Of a stretch of 64,000 nucleotides of DNA, positions 24,201-37,500 are shown piece by piece. The position numbers were made by a program, and so were the translations under genes. Every line of letters starts with the position of its first letter. Positions within the stretch are counted from its first letter, which is position 1. The stretch is from Dendrolimus kikuchii. Taxonomy: Eukaryota; Arthropoda; Insecta; Lepidoptera; Lasiocampidae. The notes beneath the pieces are model-generated. The model searched no databases. It had not been told where the DNA came from and saw only the letters and a program-made list of their open reading frames with translations. Location of the stretch: contig CM034392.1 in NCBI GenBank assembly GCA_019925095.2, forward strand, positions 12,109,887-12,173,886, in the 5' to 3' direction.

Positions 24201-27200
24201 ATCCATCAATATTATTCTCTGGAGACAATCGTTCAGGTATAGGATGAACAGCAAAGCCGATAGCACGCAGCCCAGCCCGACGCCAATATTGACGTCAAAC
24301 CAGGGCGACAGGCTGCCATCCACCCGCACGCATGCCATACAGTCCTTGTAAGGGGACTGCACAGCACGCATCAATTGGCCATTAATCCCATATCCGGGCA
24401 ATATGTCCCAGAGGTCCTTCCGCACAACCCTGTCAAATGCTTTCTCTAGATCCACAAAACCGCAGAAAACCTTCCGGCCCATAGCCAGCTGCTTCTCTAC
24501 AATATTGCGGAGCGAGAAAACTTGATCCATACATCCCCTTCCATATCTGAAGCCCCCTTGTGCATCCCACAGTAATCCATCGGATACCACTCTCATTCTC
24601 TGTTCAATAATCTTCGCATACACTTTAAATGCTGTGCTGATCAAACTGATTAAAATTATATATTTTACATTTTTGTAGGTATCTTAAAATCCCCGATATT
24701 CCGACTGATGTAGCTCGGAATAATACTATTCAAGACATGTTGGACTTGTACCAGAGTTTAATAGATGAATTTAAAGAAGCACATAAAAGAACAAGAATGC
24801 TTGAGAAAGAAAATGCCTCCGAAATCATTAATGATATAAAAGAAATGGCAGTTGAGAGAGACATCGGTGGGTTATCAAATGACAATGATACAACTTTTTC
24901 TTTTATACTGAGGCGCTCATGAGACTTTCTGTTGAGACCTTTGTGCTCGGATTGGTTTTTCGAAATAAAATTCGATGTAATTCGGGATATTTGGCCGAGG
25001 AGTCCTAAAAAACCGCAAAATCATGTCAACGCACTTTATTATTTTCCCAACTTTGGCCAGAATGCTGTACAATATTGGTTTGGCTATTTGGTAGATAAAA
25101 CATAAAAAAATAAATGATGTCCATACGTTACATTTCTGCTATATCCTACATGTTTTAGTAGCAGTTTAGGGCAGATGAACTGTGTTTTTACAACGTTGAT
25201 TTTGGCTCACTTAATACAATTATTTTTTTAAATTTACATCACTATTGTACTTTAATTACTAAATGAATGTATAAACAACGAATATTTATAATTCTATGCA
25301 AAAATAAAAACTAGAAGCTTTCGAAAAAATATGTGTCCTCCTCCCTCTTGTACATGTAATGTAAAGTTTCTAAACAACACCCATTAGTGGGGGTAGAGTG
25401 TCCCAGGGTAAATTCTTTAGAACAACAGTAATTAATGTTAAGTTTCGACACTTAAATTTATTGCTTCATTTTCTATAGACATTGTTTCTATTGGTTGTTT
25501 ATTTCCAGTGATAAAACGATTGGAAAATGTACAGGTGAATCTAGTTGATATATCAGATAAAGACGAACTATTAAATGTTAGCAAAGCTTTACGTTTGCAA
25601 CAAGAAAGATCGAAAGAATTGGAGAATCAGGTAATTATTCCAATAAACACCTAAGTACTTACTTGTTTGTTTATTGCTGATGAGGCTAGCTCACTTTAAA
25701 GTCGTTCAATGAATTCGGGTACTAAACTCGCATCATAAATGACGCGGGTTCGAATCTTGGGGAATTCGGCTATTGCTATCTCGTTAAAATCAACGGACAC
25801 TATCGTCTCAATTGTAGGATTGCCTTCTTTCGATTTTCGGTTAATTCCAATGGCGTGGCACACGCCCCTCTATAAATATGTATAATCTAAAACTTGCGAA
25901 ATAAATATTTAATAGTGGTCACTTTGCAATGGAATCCTACTTTGAATTTCTTTCGCAACGCCAAGATATTGAAAAAGGGCCCCTGGTCAAAAAGCATGCA
26001 TCAATTGGGCAGTTTTCTGATCTAATTTGTATATATATTATACGTATATATTGTTACAATTACCACGTGGTAACAGTAAAGGAAAACATCGTTATAAACT
26101 CTGCGCACTATGTGTCAAACACGCCAAGCCGTTTTGGACAACAAGCGTGGAGGGTATACAGCCCGTTCCGTCTGATAATGGTAAGGTCCGAGTCCAGCAA
26201 TGGGACGTTTATGGGCTGTTATTATAATATATAGTACAATTATTATTTTTAAATTATTTGTTTTGTTAAAATAAATATATGTAAAAATCATTAAAAATAG
26301 GTTAATTAAAAAGTTATTACAAAGGTAATAATCCATTTTCTTAACAAAACCGACTTCACACAGCAAACCAAAAAATAAATATTTAACCGACTACTTTCTA
26401 CAACATTTCGAAGTCGGTGCCAAGTATAAAACATAAAGGAACAGCAAAAAATTTCAAAACATACTCGTAAATATAAGTTTTATGTTTTACTTGACACCGA
26501 CTTCGATATGTAGAAAGAAGTCGGTTAAATATTTATTTTTTGGTTTTTACTGTAAATTCGGTTTTGTTTTTGTTAAAAAAATATTTTTTTTACTTTTTAG
26601 TTGCGCAGACACTTCAATAGCTTTAGAAATAATATATTAAGCACCTGTTGAAACTGTACAACTAGCACGCGTTTACATATTTGCCATGTCATTCTTCGTT
26701 GTATATGCTCTTTAACAAGGGTTGCTCTCGATTTCCTTGCGGTCCACAAATTAGATCCTAACATGGTGACTATGGGAGTTATGACGGAGAAATCGAGTAA
26801 CGAACATATACTTAGATGAATTGAGAACCTCCTTCTTTTTTGAAATCGGTTAAAAATATAGGAGCATTTTCCAAAGTTACGTTTTTCGCTGGGCGGCTGG
26901 AATTCCTAGTATTCTTGTTCCATGCTCTATTCAAATAACATATTGATGACTTTTTTATATGTATAGGAATTTTGTTTCCTAATAATATCTTTGGAATTAT
27001 TTATATTAATCATTTTTATTTCACAGTACGATACACAACAATCGCAGTTGAAATTGGCGTCTGACCAATTAAAAAGATATTTGAACATAATTCATGGTCA
27101 AAGTGCTGTGCCCAAAACTGCTACGGATGTATTAAAACATTTGCAAGAGGAAATACAGGTAGATATTTAGGCTCCTAATTTTGACTAGAAAAAATCGCTG

Positions 27201-28481
27201 TTCGCTATAAGACCCCAATTGTACCTAAATCTTAGCTGCACTCATTATATTGTCTTATTGAAATATTGTACATTACTACTGTATTAGCTGCTGCACACAG
27301 AGTCAGAGTCCATTATTTTAAAATGGAAAGTATTAGCAAAGTTAGGTTGCGAAAATTAGTTAAATATCAACGTTTTGATGACAAAATTCATTTTTGGTTT
27401 ATCCTTTGTTTCTCTTCCATTATCTCTGTTTTCTTAAATATCAAATATTTTGAAATCCGTTTGCTTCCAAAACCTTTAATAATGTAAACGTTAAAGCAAA
27501 AGCACATTTACATTATAAACTTATATGGAAGTACAGATTATCGTAACTTGCGTAAACGTACGTTGTTTATGGACAGAGCAATAAATATACCTTCGCACAA
27601 TACGGGGAGGTTATCCTAAATTTGCACATGCTTGGGGGCCGGAATAATGGTTGTCTCATGTTTGTTTTTTAAATGACGTTTTTGCTACGGACGTGAAAAG
27701 GATGCATGACTGTTTACAGTTAAACAGCTATCTTGTTAAAGAGAAACTACCTCAGGAGACAAGTAGTCTGGAAAAAGAGCTGGGTATTATGCAAATAATT
27801 GCTGCGGAGAGACACCCAACTCGATCCGATTTGGTTGCCATTCAGGATAAGGTAAGGCTTTGTAGTCCTTAGCATATTATATTTTATAAAGAGTCGCCTA
27901 CACGGAGGTTTTACTCTCAAACGTCTTTTCTCGTTCATTTGGTGTTAGTACTTCTTTTGCTTGTTTCTTTTTATGTATTGATTAAGTGCAATTTAGATAA
28001 TATTATCCAGTTCTTCATACCTAGTCTTGCCATAAATGTTGTAACAAATAATATTTTTTTTTCTATTGCAAATAACATTTATAAGTTTTACAGTGTGTTA
28101 ATTTAATACATAAATATAAAATAATTTAAAATATAAAAAGCTTATTCGAAGTGGTCTCCATTCGCTGCAATACAGTCCTTTAAACGTTGAGGCCAGTTAT
28201 CAATAGAAGCACGCACTCTTTCCATGGGAACATTCTTCACTGCCAATTGTATGGATTGTTTTAGGGACTCCAAATTATAGATAGATAACTCTTTATTATA
28301 CACCAATACAAACATGAACTTAAAGACTAAAATTATATCTAGTTATGTACAAAGGGCGGTCTTATCGCTAAAAAGCGATCTCTTCCAGACAACCCCAGGA
28401 ATGAACTGAGATGATAATGGCGATGGTGGTATACGTAACATATAGTACAAACTACTTACATTTTAATAATAAATAAATAAA

Positions 28482-28557
<76 letters not shown>

Positions 28558-31500
28558 ATTTTATATATTACATAGATATATACTTAATATACATATCTAC
28601 AAAATATATAAATGTTTATAAATAAATTTAAATATCATATTCCAACAACAGGTAGTATTTTTTGTTCATAGTTTTAAATATCACTAGCGATTTTGCTTGT
28701 CTGATTGTAACAGGAAGCGCATTCCAGAGCTGTATAGCCTTAACAGTAAAAGAATTGTTATAAAAAGTTGAGTTATGCGCAGGAGTGTTCCAATTTAAGT
28801 TTAGTAGAAGGGCGTAAATTATGAGTGCACGAAAAAAATTCAAACCTTTGTTTAAGGTAATCAGGAGTATTAGGGACAAATAAAATACTACAGAGAAAAG
28901 CAAGGATGTGAGTATTCCGGCGAAATCGAATTGGCAACCACTTGAGTTTTTTTTCGGAATCCAGAGACATGGTCATATTTGCGTAGTCCAAATATGAACA
29001 TTATGCAAAAATTTTGGAGGCGCTCAAGTTTATTAAGTTGTTCTTGGGTTAAATCTAGATAGCTGGCGTCAGCATAATCAAGCATAGGAAGTAATAAGGA
29101 CTCTGCTAGCTTAATTTTGGTGGTAGTGGGTAAGAAATTCCTCAACCTTCTAAGGGATTTGGATGAGAGATAAAGCCGCCGGCTTAATTCGGTGATATGA
29201 GGTCGCCAAGACAGCTCACTGTCAAATATACTGCCAAGATTTTTTACCTTATCACTAAAAGAAATGATTGTCCCGTCAAATATCACACTAGGTATGGTAC
29301 TCCAGTCGACCTTATTAAGCATCCGTGAACTACCGATGACGACGACTTGAGTTTTTTCAGGGTTAACATGAAGCCCAAAAGAATTGCACCACTGCAGAAT
29401 GCATTCAAAATCTAAGTTTATGATTGAAACTGCTTTGTCTAAGGTGGCGACAGGTGATTGTGTATAAATTTTTAAATCGTCTGCATAGAGGTGATAGTTG
29501 AGGTGAGTTGATTAGAGATGGAGTTAATAAAAACAGCGAACAATAAGGGAGAAAACACGCCGCCCTAAGGAACATCAGCAGAGAGTTCACACCATGACGA
29601 ATAATCATCCTCGACGCGAACCCGCTGCAGGCGGCCATACAGGTAACTGTGAAACCAGTTGATTACTGTAGGAGATTTGTTAAGAGAGCTTAGAATACCA
29701 ATTAATATTTATAAGTTAACATTGTTGAAAGCACTGCTGAAGTCCAGTAGCGATAGCACAGTCAATAAACCATTATCCATACCATAACGGATGTAATCGG
29801 TGATTTTCAGGAGGGCAGTAATTGTACTGTGGCCAGGGCGGAAACCAGATTGATAGGGATTAAGAAGAGAATGTCGATTAAGGAAAACACTTAACTGTTG
29901 GTGGACTAGGCGTTCCAGGACTTTAGAAAGGAATGGCAGAATAGATATGGGACGGAATTGAGAGAAAGAAACAGGGTTAGGTTTTTTAGGAAGAGGAATA
30001 ATCTGGGCTTCCTTCCAGGTGACTGGAAAGGTACTAGAAACTACAGAGGCAATGAGTATATGGGTGAGGATAGGGTTGATGACATCCAGTATGGGCAGAA
30101 TCATGTTGCGACTAATACCATCGCTACCGACAGCATTAGATGTAATGGATTTTACAGCGCTCTTAACATCACTATAAGTAAATCGACTTAATAAGAATGG
30201 AAGATAATTGGGTGTTGGCAGGGTGGAAAGAGTATTTAAAATATTAGACTTATTTACAACGTCAAAGTCAGAAGTAGCTGAGAAATGTCGATTTAAATCG
30301 TCAATATTGAGTTCTTTGGGAATTAGACTATTTGTTTGCTTGCCAATTCCCAGGGATCGTAGAAATTTCCAGGCTTTAGCTGGGCTTTCACTTTCGACTG
30401 ACTAATGAATGTAGCGACGTTGAGCGTCCCTACACACTATTGCAGCGATTACGAATACTTACGAATGCCATTCGGTTGACTTCGGTAGACAAATTATCAT
30501 GGCGTTTAGAGCAAGCCGTACTCTCTAAAATTGACCATAATTCATAATCCAACGGATTAAGATCGGGACTAGACGACGGCCAGTCTTCAGCTCTGATGAA
30601 GTCCGAAACGTTCGTTTCCAACCAAGACTGCGTGGACCGAGCTTTATGACCCGGCGCCGGGTCTTGTTGCAAGGACCATTCTTGGTTATTGAACATGGTG
30701 TTGTTAAGGGGCTTAACTACTTTCTCAAGAATGGTATCTTGATACACTTGTGCCGATGTTTTGATACCTTTTTCACAAAAATATGGCTCACTCACTCCTT
30801 CATAGCTAACACCCCACCAAACCATCACTGAAGACGGATAATGCCCATGTTGCACTCTGTCGACTAATTGAGAAGCTTCCTTAGAGCTTTGAGCATAAAT
30901 ACGGTCATTTTGTTTGTTAAAATGTTGCTCAATTGTAAAAATTTTCTCATCCGTAAACAATTTTTTTCTGTGACCTCCCTTTGCGTACCGCTTCAGTAGT
31001 TGTTTAGATTTTACCACCCTATTCTTTTTTGAATTACGAGTTAAGAAATGACCAGTGCGTCTCTTATAGGCTGTAAGTTCTAAGTCATGTTTAAAAATAC
31101 GCGACATGGTTCTAGGTGATATCTTCATCTCCCGAGATAAAATCTTTTGCTTTCGGACAGGATTTTTTCGAATTCTTTCTCTTACTGCTTTGACCACCTT
31201 TTTCGTACGAACACTACGTGGACCGCCAGATCTTTTTCTGTTACAAACAGAGGAGGTCTCATTGTACCTATTAATAGCCCGGTACACAAACATTGGACTA
31301 ATACCAAGCGTATGGAGAGTTTTAAAAATTGCATTTGTCTCCATACCTACTTTGTGTAATGCAATCACAGCGATTTGGTTCTCTTTATCGCCCCACTCCA
31401 TTTTAATATCGCAAAATGTTGTACAATGTATTGGCGCCAAAATGCAATTGCATCTCGTGAGCTGCCACACCTATACAATGTTTGGTCGCGAAGAAGACGC

Positions 31501-34500
31501 TGTCATCTGCATATAGTGCCAGCTTCACATCCTACTCCTAGGGGTATAGAGAGCCCACTAGAGTCGGACTGTCCTTGATGTATAGCCCATATCACGCTAG
31601 TGAGAGACAGCTACCTTGTAGTACGCCAGCAATGATAGTCCGCTTCTGGGATAAGGCTTGCTCGATCGAAAAATAAAAAGCTCCGATCCGCGAGAAATGA
31701 AGTCACTAGTTGCACAAAAGCAGGTAGTGTGCTGATTTCTATTAGTATGAAAATGAGGCCTGCATGCCAAACTTGTCGAATGCTTTCTCGAAATTGAGAA
31801 AAACCCCGACCGTAGAATGGCCTCTGTTGAGCCCACTAGCTAAAAGTGGCAACACGCGCGCAAGCTGGAGTATCGTAGAGTGGCCGCTGCTGAAGTCAAA
31901 CTGCTCCATGCGCGGCTTGATATACGGAGTCAGCCGCCGCAACAGCAGACGCTCGAACAATTTTACTATGTGTGGCAGTAATGTGATGGGCCGGTAATTT
32001 GAAGGCAGGCGGCACTCCTTGCATGTTTAGGGAGAATTATGACCTTCCCAGTCCTCCGGGTACTGGAGAAGTGGCCTGTACGTAGGATGTCGATGAATAG
32101 ACGTGCAAGTGCTTCAAAACCGATATATGTTTTGCTGTCATTTTTTAAAGAACTTATTATAATTATTTAGCCTTTACATTAGTAAGATTACGGTTTGTGT
32201 TAAACTTGCCATTCACTTTAGACAAGACTTTATTTAAAGTCCAATTATTAAAATGTAAGCCCAGTCAAGCTGCGGGAAATTATTGATTAATGGTCTCTAT
32301 AGAGAATATAAATGATTTTCTTAAGGATCTTTTCTATTTCGAGTACATGAACTTATTCCATTCCAGGTCAGTATTGTACTGAGTTTTTAGAGCTCCGTAG
32401 CCATTGTAGCAAAAACGGAATCCTCGTTGAATCCGGATCTCCCTTTGTTTTTGTACGTCACACGGTCACACCATTTTTCTTAGAAACTATTGGGTCTGTA
32501 TGGATAAAATTTGATACGGAGATGTAGTCTTGTAATTTACCTATATACTTACCTATGCTGCTACATAATGCTGTAGTGAATTCGAGTAAAAATAATTAAG
32601 AGGTGATTTTTTTTTCACTGTACATAGTCGTGTATCGTTTATCGACATATCGACTTAATTGATTAAACCAATAGGCGAGCTTCTAAAGGTAGGTGGTAGG
32701 GCATTATTTGCTCGACTGGATGGCTAGCACCCCTGGTCTGGAGTATGCCGCCATAACAACCTCGAGTTGTATTCCGGCATTAGTGACCAGGTTCCAGTCT
32801 CCCTTACGAGAGCAGCAGCGCATTTGTAGCACCTTTGGTGTTGCAGTTGTCCATAGGCGATGGTAACCGCTTTCCATCAAGTGGGCCGGCTGCCTGTCTG
32901 CTGAACTCATGCAATATTTTTTTTTAAATAAAGTTATGTATCCTATAACCCTTCTAACTTTTGAATTGTGAGACGTAAGATACTAAAAAAAATTGACGTG
33001 GTACAGCTTTGATAAAACGTTTGTAGATATTGTTACAACCTAGGCTCCGACAAAGACAAATTCCACGTACAGATCTATAGAAGCACATTTTATTATCTGT
33101 CGGCATTTGAATTAATTGTAATCTTTTTATGATCGTCTTCATTTGTTCACTTATTTATTGGCATACGTTTCTAATTATTGTGGAGAATAACCTATTGTTC
33201 TATTGTATTCGTCTACGGTCGCCTGCGGGTGAATCATTAGCCAGGTGTTATGGATTACGTCGACGGGCACATTTGTATCTGTGCGGTTTAAAACGTCGGC
33301 CTGATGGAGAGAGACGGCAGTTCAGCGACAACTACGATCAAGGCGTGACGTGTGTACAATCGGGAATATAATAGTGTGACGGACTTTGCGCGTTTTATTG
33401 AATTACGACTTTCTGCATTACGTTTGGATGTGTTGTGTTCGGTTATATTTGTACTTGTGTTATACGTGTTTGTGTAGTTCTAATAAACTCTGTAATCATT
33501 CCCATGGCGTTTTAATTCGATTCTCGCAATTCGTAACAATATGAATAAAATCCGTTAAGAGGGTATATAGACCTAATTCAAATCGTTGTTTCATATAATT
33601 AACCCCTCGCGGCGCATATTTACTTCAATGGGACAGCGCCTAATAAAACTTGTGAGCGTGGAAAATATCCTAAAGTGAGATAGATAGTTTATATGCTTAA
33701 TGGGTACTGAAATTTTGGCATTACTACCTAAGCAAATTTAACCCAGTGGTTAACCAAGCGCAATAGTAATGAGCAGGTACAGGGTTCGAATCCTGAGGCT
33801 TGTACGTTTCTTTTTATTTTTCCATAATTTTTTAGTCAGGTAAACTTTATTAAAATGATGTTATTATATTATGGAACAACAATGAATCCATATATATATT
33901 AATATAAATGCGAAAGTAACTCTGTCTGTCTGTCTGTTCCGTTTTCATGGAAAAACTACGGGACCAATTTGGCTGAAAGTCAGTTTATATATATTTTCGA
34001 TGCTGAGAATGAACATAGGATGCTTTTTATCTCGAAAAATGGGATAGTTCCCGGGATAAAAATATATTTGTCTCTCTGTTTGCTATGCTTTTACGAAAAA
34101 ACTATTACACCGATTTCGCTGAAATTCGGTATATATGTAATTTTAGTAATGACGGTGGACAAGGGACACTTTTCATCCCGGATAATGGGATAGATTTATG
34201 TAAAGGTTATCTCAGAAAGTAGAATAAGTTTTTTATGATTTACCATTTCTGTCAGTTCGGCCATTTCAGCCATTTCAGCCCTTTCGGTCATTCCAGCCAG
34301 TTTTAACAACCGAAACTACTAAAACTATCACAACTATCCTAGTTTCTGGGACAACCTTTACATAAATCTATCTCAAAATTTATCCCATTATCCGGGATGA
34401 AAAGTATCCCTTGACCACCCTCGGTATTAAAATTACATATGTACCCAGTTTCAGCCAAATCGGTTCAATAGTCTTTCCATAAAAGGATAATAAATAGAGA

Positions 34501-37500
34501 GAGAAATATACTCTTGTAATTTTTTTTCGCGGAACTAATTTTAAAGTAGTCTGTGTCACTCCTCATAAACATCAGCTATCTGCCAGTGCAAGTCCCGTCA
34601 AAATCTGTTCAGCCGTTTCAGAGATTAGCTGGAACAAATGGTTTTAATTTTTTTTTCGTGGAACCCTAAAACGTCGCCTAAGTTACTGCTTATAATATCA
34701 GCTATCTGCTAATGAAAATTACGTGCCTCTTCCTATGCCGGAGGACGTATCCCCCGGCTACTGCTAAGTCTGGTCCATGCGTGGGGCGGTCTGTAACGCG
34801 CCCCACGGGAAGAGAGATGAGCGCGCGCGGAACACTCGCGCTCTCATCTCGACGGCATGTGCAGGTGAGTGAGAACCCCTATACCCCTAGGGGCCCCACC
34901 CGCGCCGCCCGCTTACGGCGGCCGAAGGTCACTGTCTGACCTCCGGCGTCGGCGCGTCCTCCTTTGGCGGGAGCGGAGCAGGGAATTACGCTCACGCTCC
35001 CGTTCCGCCTCCTCCTTCGCGAACATGACTTGCTCGCAGAAGGAGGAGACGGCGTCCCATCCGGTGGAGCTCCCGACCATGGTGCGTACCACGGCCGGGA
35101 GCGAGGTGTCAAGTCCGGTATGGGCGACGAGCTCCCGGCGCTGCTCCGTCCAGGCTGGACATTCCTGGAGAGTGTGCAGCGCCGTGTCCTCGTCGCCCGT
35201 GTCACAGTGATGGCACCCTGACGTGGCCTCGCGGCCGAGGCGACACAGGTACCTTCCGAAGCAACCATGCCCCGTCAGGACCTGCGTCAGCCTGAACGTC
35301 AGGGTGCCGTGACTTCGTCTGATCCAGTCGTGCAGGACGGGCCTCACCGCCTCAATGGTGGCGGGGCCCGCGCTGGGGCGTCGTAGGCGATCTTCCCAGA
35401 CCCCCACGGCTACCTGGCGGAGCTCCGACCGGCACGCCTCGATCTCGCGAGGCGCGGGTCTGGTGCCCCTAGCCAGGGCCTCTTTGCGCCACACATACAG
35501 TGACGCCAGGACCCTGGCTTCCAGGTCCCATGGGGGGGATCCGGCCAGTAGCGAGGCCACTTCGAAGGACACCGTACGGTATCCTCTTATTGCCCTGACG
35601 GCCAATATGCGTTGCGCTTGACGCAACAGCGCCGCGTTTTTGGCCGTCAGGCGGTCTGACCACACAGGGGCCCCGTAAAGGGCCATCGAACGTACGATGC
35701 CTTCGAAGAGTTTCCGGCACGTGGCGTTGGGCCCCCCGACGTTGGGGAGCAGGCGCGAGAGCGCACCGGCTGCCCCCTTGAGTCTGGGGAGCAGCTGCCG
35801 AAAGTGTGCCGAAAAATCCCATCGGCTATCGAGGACCAATCCCAAGTATTTCATGGTTCCACCGATGCCGATGCGGATGCCTCCTACTATGATGCAACTG
35901 TCCGGAGGTGGACGATTACGAGGACCGTGAAACATCACGGCCTCGGTCTTCTGTAACGCCACCTCCAGACCGAGACGCCGGATCCTGCCTACTATTGTTG
36001 ACACCCCAGCCGTGCCTAGAAGGCACGCCTGCCGATGGGTCCTCCCGCGCGCGGCGATCAGCGTGTCGTCTGCGTAACATACGACGCTGACGCCCGGGAG
36101 GACCCGACACCTCAATGTCCAGTCGTATGCGATGTTCCACAGGAGGGGACCTAGAACCGACCCCTGTGGAACACCGCACACCATGGCTCGCCGATTCCAT
36201 CCCTCGTGGACCGGGTAGATGACGGCTCTGCTATTTAGGTATGCCCCGACTATACGGCGGAGGTAGGTCGGCACCCCGAAATATCGGAGTGCCTCCATGA
36301 TGCATGCCCAGGGCAAGGAATTGAATGCGTTGGCGATGTCTAAGGACACCGCCAACAGGACCTCGCCCTGGGAAACTGCTTCCTCCGCCAGGCTTCTCAA
36401 GCGCATGATCGCGTCAATCGTGGAGCGCCCCGTGCGGAAACCGAACTGGTTGTCCGCCAGGTCCGGCCCCGTCGTCGATAGATGCTGGACGAGGCGGTCG
36501 ACGATGATACGCTCAAAGAGCTTTCCAACCTCGTCCAGCAGCACAATGGGCCGGTAGGCGGACGGCGAGTCCGCAGGGCGCCCCTCCTTTCGCAGCAGGA
36601 CCAGCTTTCCTGTCTTCCACCTTTGTGGAAACTGGCCCTGCTCTAAGCATGCGCCGAAAAGCCTCATCAGTCGGGGCTCCAGGGCGTCGTAGGACAGAAC
36701 CCACGCACGCCCTGGTATGCCGTCAAGGCCGGGGGCAGCGTTCTTGGCCTTTAGCCGTAGCATAGCCACCCCCAGCTCTACCCGGTCCACGGTGGGCACA
36801 GGGTCTCTATCCGCGCTGGGCTCCGCCTCTGGCGGTGCCATAGCAGGAGGCATGTGCTCAGCCCGTGAAGGGAACAGAGCGCCAACAACGTCCTGAACGA
36901 CGTCCCTGGGGAGAGACTCTGTTAGCGGGGGCGCCCAGGCACGGAGCTTGTTCCGAGCCATTTTGAAAGGGCGCCCCCAAGGGTCTTGGTTTAAGCTATC
37001 CAAGAGCTCCCCCCAGGCAACGTTTTTTGCGTTGCGGATTTCAATCAGCAATGTCCTTCTGGCGTTTCTGTACCCCTCCTACAGCTGAGTCTCTACGGTC
37101 GCTGCGTCCGCTGCACGGCGACGCCGTCTTCTGTAGCGGGTGTACTGGCGGCGCGCGCTATTGCATGCGCGCCTTAGCCCCTCCAGTACGGGGTTCTACC
37201 AGTACACCTTACGGAAGGGCTGGAATCGGCCCCTCCTCGGCATCGCCGCATCACAGACGCCTGTGACCAGCGACCGTAGGTTCTCTGCCTCCTGTTCTAT
37301 ATTTACATTTACATCGGGAGGGTTCACCTCGGGCCCTGATGCCCAGGTGGCGACGATCAGGGCCTCTTTGAACGCCTCCTGATTCAACTTTTGTAATGCC
37401 CAGCGCGGACAGTCACCTACCGGGGATTCTCGGGACGGCGGGTCCGGATTTCGGGCGGAGACGCTGAACCGTATATAACGGTGGTCGGAGAGCGTCTCCA

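Noticed and set aside
28484..28552. The long TA tract as a regulatory or origin feature
   Set aside because: It lies in the 3' UTR of a dead LINE and is best read as a microsatellite.
33735..33815. A functional tRNA at the TGGTTAACCA...GGTTCGAATCC segment
   Set aside because: No closed acceptor stem or anticodon arm can be drawn.
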